From Topomyia yanbarensis (taxonomy: Eukaryota > Arthropoda > Insecta > Diptera > Culicidae), in contig NC_080672.1 in assembly GCF_030247195.1 (NCBI RefSeq), positions 351,228,413 to 351,292,412 of the forward strand: a stretch of 64,000 bases of DNA, written 5' to 3'. Of the stretch, positions 56,760 to 64,000 are shown piece after piece. The notes below the pieces were generated by a model. It worked only from the letters and a program-made list of their open reading frames with translations, was not told the DNA's origin and searched no databases. Each line of letters starts with the position of its first letter. Position 1 is the first letter of the stretch. A program made the position numbers and the translations under genes.

Positions 56760-57056
56760 CAAAAAACTGAACACTGAGCTGTGCGGCGAATCCGTCTTCG
56801 AGGAGGCTACAAATATCACCGAGCAAATAAACGACCTAACAGTACCCCAAAACAACAGGAACTGGTCCGAACCCGGGCCCGTTACCTGTAGGGCCAGGTG
56901 CTGGCGAAATTTGATGGATGTGTCTTGATCGACGATAAAATTTATACGAAAACCCATGCTAACCATTTCAAGCAGTTAAAAATTTGTTCTCGAAACAAAT
57001 GGTTTAACAAGGAAACTGTTCCTATGGCAAGAAAATCAGCATCAGCAGTTCCATGA
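56760..57056 (+). pseudogene. mariner-type transposase fragment
   Basis: Plus-strand reading from about 56783: RRIRLRGGYKYHRANKRPNS then ELVRTRARYL, an in-frame TAG near 56890, then LAKFDGCVLIDDKIYTKT and KQLKICSRNKWFNKETVPMA up to TGA near 57054. This is the order of a Tc1/mariner transposase: the linker after the DNA-binding domain, then the first catalytic aspartate region (the second D of LIDD). Such enzymes cut and paste elements at TA. Only the middle remains. The stop and the lack of both ends make it dead. No mariner terminal repeats were found nearby. Confidence 0.65.
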
Positions 57057-57339
57057 TGGCCCAATTACGTAATGGCCAAATCTATGCAGCTGTCATAACA
57101 GCAAGCACTTGCTTCAAGCACACGTTCAATAGTTAGACCATACTACCGATTTCGTCCATTGTGTGCCAGAGGGAAGGACTCTGAACAGACTACTTCAGTG
57201 GAAGGCTGTGCTCATGCACTTCGCTGGATTCCAGATCTAATTGGTCGTGCTAGTTCGCAGGTCTCATAACAGCCATATCAGTCATGTACGGCATGATATT
57301 CTTCATGCGCTCTTCTCTGCGTTGACCAGTTGGATGCCG

Positions 57340-57770
57340 TGGTAGATCCAGTGATTCCGGTTGGAGGGTGGTTTCCGGTTCACTGGTACCCGACGACCCT
57401 ATACCGGTGGTTTGTCATGTTCGGTGGTAGAGCTAGCCTCGGCGGAGAGTTCCCCGACGAAAGAATGACTCTCGCAACTGTTGACGGACGCGTAATTCTT
57501 GCTTCGAGGCAGTCCGACAGAATACCGATGTCTATCCGGCAATTCTGGGTGGAGGATTGCGTTCGATTCACTGGTGCCCTAACGATTCAAGCCGGCGATT
57601 CGCTACGGACTACTCGGAATCGTTCCCGATGGTGGATCTTTCCTACTTCGACGAAGAGTTTTTTGTTTGTTGGAGACGAACCACTGCGACCAGTGTTTAG
57701 TTCTATTGTGGTGTGCCCCTTACTTAATCTAAGTGTACCATCTACTATGACATATTACTTTTGATGAATG
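57340..57770 (+). repeat. degenerate tandem modules, non-LTR 5' leader-like, block 1
   Basis: Modules share 'ggtggatct(t/a)(t/g)cctac' and 'cgacgaagag'-type phrases and 'cgaccctataccggtgg'. They resemble those in 58790-59075 ('cggtgggcctagcctactcc', 'cgacgaagaaacttc', 'cgaccttttaccggtg'). The 144-codon frame at 57330-57764 follows GC composition and may be accidental. Tandem 5' leader modules are known from several non-LTR elements; the link is inference. Confidence 0.4.
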
Positions 57771-57819
57771 ATTGTATGTCGTTATTGAGATAAACACTCT
57801 TCCCAGTTAGGCACTCCAC

Positions 57820-58679
57820 TTCGTATGAAGTTTATTACCCGCTTGGGATTTGCAGTCCAAATATCAGAAGGCTCCAATGTTCCTTTACCGAGGACTCTTA
57901 GTCTGCGTTGTATCAATGCACTGCATTCGCAGAGCAGATGCTCTGGTGTTACACTTTCAGATCCGCAGACGCGGCATGTATCGTTTGTAAGCTTACCATT
58001 TTTTTAAATATGATATTTACTCGGACCGTGTCCGGTAAGTAGTCCTGTCATGATGCTTGGTTTCTTTGTTTAGTCTAAGCAACTCCAGGCTTTTTTTCTC
58101 GTTGGGTGAGATAAATTTCTTTGATTGTCGTAGTCCAGGTGTAGTACTCCAATTGTTCTTTATAGCTGTGATTTCCCACTTTTTCAATTCAATTTTGAGC
58201 CACTTTTTCAATTCCATTTTGAGGGCTCTCGATGAGACTCCACAGAATGGTTCTGGGCCTCTTCTTGCTAGCTCATCGGCTTTTTCATTCCCTGCAACTC
58301 CATAATGCCCTGGAACCCAGTATAAATTATCATGATTTTTCTCTGCCAATTGTCGGAGTGCCAGAATACACTCCCATACTAGTTTTGAGCGACATATAGG
58401 AACCCTTAATGCGTTGAGCGCAGCCTGACTATCTGAGAAAATGCAGATATTGGCATACCGGTATTTTCTCTTCAGACATACGTAAGTGCATTCTAGAATG
58501 GCATATATTTCTGCTTGAAATACTGTCGGCCAGTCGATAGAGATACTAGCGTTAATTCCTGGTCCCGTAATACCAGATCCTGTCAAATGGTTCATTTTTG
58601 ACCCATCTGTGAAGAAAATTACTGAGCCTGGGCGGAGACTAGGGCCACTTTGTTCCCAGGTTGACTGTCCAGGCTCCAT
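57820..58679 (-). pseudogene. RNase H domain and C-terminal zinc motif of a non-LTR element
   Basis: The minus-strand frame 58679-58017 (220 codons) carries a complete RNase H: VIFFTDGSKMN (D), FQAEIYAILE (E), CIFSDSQAALNALR (D) and LYWVPGHYGVAGNEKADELA (H and D). All four catalytic carboxylates are present. After 58017 a frameshift leads to a CRVCGSESVTPEHLLCECSA-like zinc motif (57980-57915 region). Non-LTR elements of the I, R1 and LOA groups carry RNase H after reverse transcriptase, followed by such a Cys/His motif. The reverse transcriptase is missing on the upstream side (58680 onwards). It lies between two blocks of leader-like repeat, so it was inserted or rearranged there. Confidence 0.85.
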
Positions 58680-58789
58680 AATTTTGTAACTAGTTTCAAA
58701 GTTCGAAATCGAAGAGTTCCCTGGCAGTGGAATATCTTCCGAAATCGATGCTATCCGGGCGTATGCCGAGGTCGAGCCTGCGATTCTGT

Positions 58790-59075
58790 GTGTAGGGTTG
58801 ATTTCCAGTCCACAGGCGCACCAACGACCTTTTACCGGTGCTACTTCACGATCTACTCGAGCTAATCCCCGGCGGTGGGCCTAGCCTACTCCGACGAAGA
58901 AACTTCGCGACGTCGAAAGTCCACTCGAAACCGTTATTTCGATGCTGGTCGGTTAGGTGCCAAGGTCAGTCCTGCGGTTTCGGAGGAGGATGTCTTCGGG
59001 TTCTTTTGTGCCCCGACGATCTATCGTAGACGATGCGTGCGCTCACTCTAGTTCCCGGCGGTGGATCTAGCCTAC
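58790..59075 (+). repeat. leader-like tandem modules, block 2
   Basis: Two module ends: 'cggcggtgggcctagcctac' (58870) and 'cggcggtggatctagcctac' (59054), about 183 bases apart, so this block is a tandem of roughly 180-190 bp. It is related to block 1 at 57340-57770. Confidence 0.5.
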
Positions 59076-60023
59076 TCAGGTTGCGCCTGCTGGTCTACCT
59101 TCTCTCTCTACAGCAGACTGATTTGTCGAGTGCCAAGATCGATCCGGCGACTCCGCTTCCTTGTCCACGCACATTCTTTGGACAATATTGTTCATGTTAA
59201 CGTCATCACCGACAATGGTTCTCATTTCGTTTTGCATGTGCTCGTGGGCATTCGGAGACCACGTGCTCATGCGTTTCCTCTGCATCACCGCACGCGAGGC
59301 AGTACGGCGATCTCACGTGGCAGAACCTATTTCTTGATACAGCCATGCCCAGACAAGAACTATGTCATGTGGAAGTTCACTTCACCATGCGCTCTATTCA
59401 TCCACACCGACAGGCATGGACTTAGTCGTGTGTCGTGTGTCCATCAACCGTTTACTGCGTTATCCCACTGATGTTGCCATTTGCTCAAGGTATCAGCTCG
59501 AGCTTGTTCACGGACTTCTCTTGTGCCTTGATCCATATAACACTCGTTATCTTCTTCGAATACAAGTTTTATGGGAACCGTTCCAGCTATCACGTTGGCT
59601 GCCTCTGACGAGATAGTTCGATACGCACTAGACACCCCCATGGCCATCAGCCTGAACGTGCTGTTCAGCCGAGATGTGGTCCTCTTCATCTGCAGTACCG
59701 TCACCCATGCAGGTCCTTCCAGTAGTCGTTTTTTACTGCTTCTGACCGCCCAATTGGTCCGAGATAGTGCCGAGATTACTTTAACGGGCCTTCCTCATGC
59801 GTGTTCGATGTGGCTATGAAAGCATAGCCGGTCGTCTATCATTACTCCCAGTTGTCTAGCTTCCCGCGTTGAGTTTATGATACACTCTCTGGCCGAACCC
59901 TGCTGCACTGCTTTGCGGTTGCTTATCAATACCATCTCGGTTTTGTAGTGAGCTAACGTCAGCTTCGTCTCGCGCATCCAATCTTCCACAACATCTATCG
60001 CCTTCGTTGCGAGTACTTCTACT
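59076..60023 (-). pseudogene. R1-like non-LTR reverse transcriptase, C-terminal half
   Basis: On the minus strand: VVEDWMRETKLTLAHYKTEM and REARQLGVMIDDRLCFHSHI (thumb), then MTVLQMKRTTSRLNSTFRLM and YRTISSEAANVIAGTVPIKL, then a Cys/His motif (CGDAEETHEHVVSECPRAHA) near 59280-59220. This order matches R1-clade elements. Frameshifts occur near 59795, 59700 and 59440. The upstream half lies beyond the hAT MITE at 60024-60654. Confidence 0.85.
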
Positions 60024-60654
60024 CAGAGCCTAAAATTCTCATACCTATTCAATGAACGACGAAATTCAGAGAATTCATTTTCGTCCTTTCCCTGCCTCTT
60101 TCGTCGCTAACTGCATGAAAAAATAAAACAATAAAGGCGATGTTCCGTCCTCTCTCGATTCTATGAAAACGAGTAGCAGCAGCAGCGACTTTCGTTTTCC
60201 TATGACAATCCGAAGTTGCAATTTCGTTTTGATGCATGGTCAGTAATTTGCGATTCTCATTCATTAAATGAAATTAATGCAATGTGAATCTAATAATGCA
60301 ACTAGAACATAGTTAAAATGAGAAATATGCACACCGATCAGGCTTCCGTCTTACAATACCATCATTAGCTCGCAAATCTACAAAATCGAGAATCGACAAA
60401 TAAATATCATTGCTAGTGTATGTTCGTTTCCCCAGCAGTAAGTTCAATATCGAATGTACCAATATCATTCTGAATCTCAAAGCGAAAACGAGCGTGTGGA
60501 GAGAAGAATGAAAACGCTCTGCTACATTCTTGCTTTGTCCTAGCCTGTTGTCTCATTTTCGATTTCGCAAAGCGCTAGTGGTATGGAAAGAAGCTTCGTT
60601 CTTTCGTAATTTTCGCCTGATTTTGGCAAATGAAAAAAACATTTTCCGACTCTG
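60024..60654. mobile_element. 631 bp hAT MITE inserted in the R1-like element
   Basis: Perfect 8-bp duplication cttctact at 60016-60023 and 60655-60662. The ends CAGAGCC...AAAATT and (complement) CAGAGTCGGAAAATG agree at the tips. The interior is non-coding with 'tttcgt' and 'aacgaa' words. Taking it out reconnects the two reverse transcriptase parts in the expected order. Confidence 0.85.
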
Positions 60655-60662
60655 CTTCTACT

Positions 60663-60960
60663 TCCTATAGTGAGTCGTCGATCACTTGGAGCATGACGTC
60701 GTCCGCAAAATCGACAATCTTCACGGCCCTGAAGAGGCTCCGCTTCAGCACTCCGTCGTATATTGCATTCCAAAAAGTTGGGCCGAGTATTGAACCCTGT
60801 GGAATGCCCGCTGTTTCGGTTATACTTCTTTTTCCGGCATCAGTTGCCGGTTCTGAAAGTAGCTCCTCCGAATCTTACAGAGGTACTCGGGAACTCTCAT
60901 TCTGTGCAGCGAATCAACGATTGTAGCCGAACTAGCACTATAGAAAGCGTTTTCTACGTC
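60663..60960 (-). pseudogene. R1-like reverse transcriptase, catalytic part
   Basis: Minus-strand reading: VDSLHRMRVPEYLCKIRRSY, then AGIPQGSILGPTFWNAIYDG (motif B) and VKIVDFADDVMLQVIDDSL (motif C with the catalytic FADD), followed by an in-frame TAG at about 60668. A frame change lies between the first and second parts near 60840. The N-terminal part of the reverse transcriptase and the endonuclease are missing beyond 60960. Confidence 0.85.
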
Positions 60961-61633
60961 CAGTGTAACCAGTGTTTACTTATACTACGTCATTCTACTG
61001 AATAGTGTGTCATTTAACTTCAGTTATCACCGAATAGATTTCTGGAGGCGATGGCATTTTGATTCTCGTCAAGTTTTAACTCTACGTTAGTAATATTCTA
61101 TAGAAACGTGACGCGCGCGAAACAGGATACAACGTCCTATAGATGGACAACAACGAGCCCATAAAAAAAAGAAAACGAAAAGCCTATAATACCCCCATGC
61201 TCATGGGGTTTGACATGGGTGTTTGAAATGGGTTCAACCCATGAAAACACCATCACCATGGTCCGGTAGATCCCATATAAAATACCATATATTGGTATAT
61301 TTATGGGTTACAGAGACCATTTTATGGTGTCTTGATGGTTGTGAATTTTGGCCCGGACCATGTTTAAGGTCTTTTCAAGGGGCTATGTGGTGTTTGAACC
61401 CATGAGGATTTGCTCGGGTACCACGGAGTGGTGCGGTTAGCCTCCGGGCTATTGCTGAAGCAGCCTGTGTAGAGGCCGGAGTGCTGGGAAGCAACCAGGA
61501 TAACTCTCAAATGGATACTTAGTTTCCTGAAGAAGATATCGGGCGGCTACACCGCCCATCGCCCGGCTACACCTAGTGAGACCGCGGATCTGGCATGACT
61601 ACGGACCAAATATCGACGACAACCTCGCTCGTA
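60961..61633. other. no gene; possible MITE with catgggtt ends
   Basis: 61195-61415 has partly inverted ends (ccccatgctcatggggtttg / gtttgaacccatgagg), with no target duplication seen. 61430-61600 is GC-rich with no frame I can name. Confidence 0.35.
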
Positions 61634-62053
61634 CACAGTTTTCTCAAATGAACATCGTACACAATGTTCGCTCCGGTTATGTGCTCATATTAAACCCACA
61701 CTTCGTGTACGAATTCAAATACGCTATTTCGTACTAAAATACTTGCACATGTTCGTCTGCACAACCGAACCCCATGTACATACACGGTGTGCGTATACAT
61801 AGGTTCGTGACACCAGTTTTTTCTTTCTCACTTTCATCATCACTAGCGTTGGATTTTTTAACCTTGTGCGAATCGTTCTCGTGTACGCATCCGGTGTACG
61901 CACACGGATGTTTGAACTAGAGTTTCCACATCGTTCGCTAGGGTTCGATGTCCGAGGCGAACCGGTACATCGAGACGAAACATGTTTGAGGTTGGACGCC
62001 TGCACAAAATTTTGTACACAGGTGCAAACTTGTCGATGTTCATGGGAAGTCTG
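61634..62053. mobile_element. second copy of the 417 bp hAT MITE
   Basis: It aligns along its length with 25929-26345: 'caaatgaacatcgtacac' at the left and 'catgggaagtctg' at the right. The left tip is decayed (gttttctc for gacttccc). No target duplication remains. Confidence 0.85.
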
Positions 62054-62114
62054 CCCGAGCAGTATAATGAAAAAGTACCAACAACTAGTACGCTGAAGGT
62101 ACGCGCAGCACAAC

Positions 62115-62414
62115 CAAATCTTCACCGACGGCTCTAAGACTGACGGCAGAGTAGGCGCGAGAATCGGTGGCTTGCGGAGCAGACTCTTCATCCGCTTACC
62201 TGCTTCCTGCTCAATTTTTTCAGCGGAATCGGACGCCATTGGAGTGGCAATGGGAGTGGCAATTGCCAAAAGAAACCCCGGCACACCGACTGTCATATTT
62301 ACCGACTCGCTCTCGGCCCTGAGAGATGTCGAGAGACTCACTGGTAACAATCTGCTGGGTCGCGTGCCACAGTGCACAGTGGTCCAGAATGCGAATTTAG
62401 CAGTAATTTGCTAA
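62115..62414 (+). pseudogene. RNase H fragment of a non-LTR element, plus strand
   Basis: A frame from 62115 reads QIFTDGSKTDGRVGARIGGL (D), CSIFSAESDAIGVAMGVAIA (E) and TPTVIFTDSLSALRDVERLT (D), the first three catalytic carboxylates of RNase H. It stops matching near 62370, before the last histidine and aspartate, and the final codons to 62414 are unrelated sequence. It lies on the opposite strand from the other RNase H at 57820-58679 and is of a different lineage (SAESDA against QAEIYA). Confidence 0.8.
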
Positions 62415-62499
62415 AATTACATGACTTAGCCTTACAACATGTTTGGCAAGGTTGTTGTACTTTGCAAGGCCCTTCTTTTTGTTTAAACCGATGCTACGG

Positions 62500-64000
62500 T
62501 AGTTCTAAATTTAGCAATATTTAAAATAGAACTTTTTAACGGTGTGAGATAGAGCTTTACTGTCTTTGATGAAGTTGTAGAGCAACACATTTTAGACAAA
62601 TTTTCTGAAGACATGCAAGCTCTTGCTTTTATATTTTCCATTGCACGAGAAATTCAAATATAAGCTTTGGGGTGTCCCTTAAAAAACTGTTTTATTTCTA
62701 TAACTTTTGAAGTTTCTATTTTACGCTAAAGTACCCTTTGGACAACAAGAAGATTATTTTAGGGCGCATAATTTTCTTTAAAACACCAACTACTTAACTT
62801 TTTTCGTTTTAAAGTTATAAGAACTTTTATATAAAAAATATAACTTTTTCAAATAGAATTATATTCAATTCGGGCACTAAACATTAAATACTGTTGCTTT
62901 CATATGAAATAGCATGCTTTGTAGTATAGATCACCAAAAAATGGTAAATGCGATATTTTTTATAACTTGCAATATTTACTCAAAAAATAGTTTATTTTTA
63001 GTAAAAAGTATATAGAACTTTCTAATGAGCGAATCTAGAGGTTCAATATATTTAGACAAATTGTTCTCTGTCAAACTGCAGAAGTTATACAAAGAAAACC
63101 ATTTTTTAAGAAACACTAAATTTTTTTGGTAATTTTTTTTGAAAAATGAAAAGTACACGACATAGAGTTTCAATGTCTTCGACAAAGTTTTTTTAAAATT
63201 TCATTTTCTTCAATTTTCTGGAAGACAGCGAAACTCTATCTCGAACCATTAAAAAGTTAATTTTCTGATTTTAAAAAAATTAGTACCACCCTACCCACTA
63301 TTTAAAATAATAGAAATGTATTGTAAAGTGCAATATTTTATCATGAAGACGAAACTACATTTTTATATTGTTCACCGTGAAAGTAATTAAAACATATTAC
63401 AAAGAGTCAATGCATGAAAAACCAAATTTTATTATAACTTTTTCAGTTTTCATTTTTTTTTTCATCCTATCCTTCAGATGTTTTTCATAGTTTTTGAAGA
63501 CGAACATTTTCTTCTAATACATCAAATCTCTAGCTTTTATTGTTCAGAAGATATAAGCGCTTAATATTTCAAAAATATATTTTTTTAAATCAATTTTATG
63601 AAATTTTAAAAAATATCGTGCTCGCCATTTTTGCTCAATTATAACTCTAATCATGACATTATTTATAGTTCGAAAAGAATTATCTTTTTTTTGCTCCAAA
63701 TAAGTGATATTGTTATTCCAAACAGCCCCATTTAGGCGAAAAAGTGCTCATAACTTTTCAACGGAAATATCTAGATATATGGTGCCATGAAACAAATTAT
63801 TCGCCTCGAAACAATCTTAAAGTTGTCTGAAGACTACTTCAGTTTTAAATGAATACAGCAAAAGTTATTGGAATAAAACTGTATTTCGAAGAAACACCCT
63901 AAGCTCCGACTTTAAATTTGTTGTAAAATCAAAAGTATGCCAGATAGAGCTTACATGTCTTCAGCAAACTTTTCTAAAATTTATCGTTCTGAGATGTTCG
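62500..64000. repeat. AT-rich repeat with a recurring phrase
   Basis: Variants of 'agagctt(t)a(c/t)(a)tgtctt(c/t)g', continuing 'a(t/c)aaagttt', occur near 62550-62580, 63160-63190 and 63944-63972. Complement-like 'tctgaagacatgcaagctc' and 'ggaagacagcgaaactctat' forms lie near 62608 and 63220. Spacing is irregular. No gene; the window ends inside it. Confidence 0.45.

Noticed and set aside
57330..57764. 144-codon plus frame as a protein gene
   Set aside because: It runs through degenerate tandem modules seen again at 58790-59075, where the frame is not kept.
61195..61415. MITE with catgggtt ends
   Set aside because: Ends are only partly complementary and no target duplication is visible.

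Overview
This window looks like intergenic or intronic DNA from an insect with a large, transposon-rich genome, most likely a culicine mosquito (Aedes/Culex type). That placement is an inference. It rests on the one convincing host gene (a small secreted MBF2-family protein, a family known from arthropods), on short GTAAGT...TTTCAG introns, on tRNA-derived SINEs, on jockey-, R1- and gypsy-type retroelements, and on the density of MITE-like elements. The DNA is AT-rich, and almost every long reading frame is a transposon fragment or chance. No CRISPR array, rRNA gene, operon or intact canonical tRNA gene is visible.

Layout. 1-1310: a diverged satellite with a 300-350 bp unit, ending in a hairpin. 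1375-2745: a broken jockey-like reverse transcriptase (minus). 2750-6540: an A-rich tract split by a 'family A' repeat that itself carries a 241 bp insert and a 1.2 kb hAT-like element. 7311-11367: SINEs, the MBF2 gene (9709-10159), a MITE and a perfect GC-rich hairpin. 12030-14408: MITEs, one holding a 1.65 kb element with 16-bp periodic ends. 15402-16411: a 5'-truncated non-LTR element with a poly(A) tail. 18290-23700: dispersed repeats, a hairpin MITE (22444-22606) and two uncertain coding stretches. 24269-27295: a gypsy-type LTR element with an env-like frame, both ends missing, interrupted by a 417 bp hAT MITE. 29706-31440: hAT-like element. 31832-34035: 5' half of a second gypsy-type element (LTR, primer site, gag, protease). 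35480-37850 and 54050-55700: two repeat-poor, GC-richer blocks that may be unique host DNA with regulatory content. 38679-41060 and 47392-48275: two large palindromic elements at TA targets. 43270-45061 and 45688-46092: further hAT-like elements. 51350-53531: a piggyBac-like MITE and a TA MITE. 56551-62400: a scrapyard of Harbinger-type MITE, mariner transposase, non-LTR RNase H, R1-like reverse transcriptase and hAT MITEs. 62500-64000: AT-rich repeat with a recurring phrase.

The genes do not form a pathway. What the window shows best is the order of insertion: several elements sit inside others with readable target-site duplications, and one empty site is preserved elsewhere in the window. 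I did not find a coherent new biological system. The strongest candidates for something undescribed are the two elements with 16-bp periodic subterminal arrays and the two giant palindromes.
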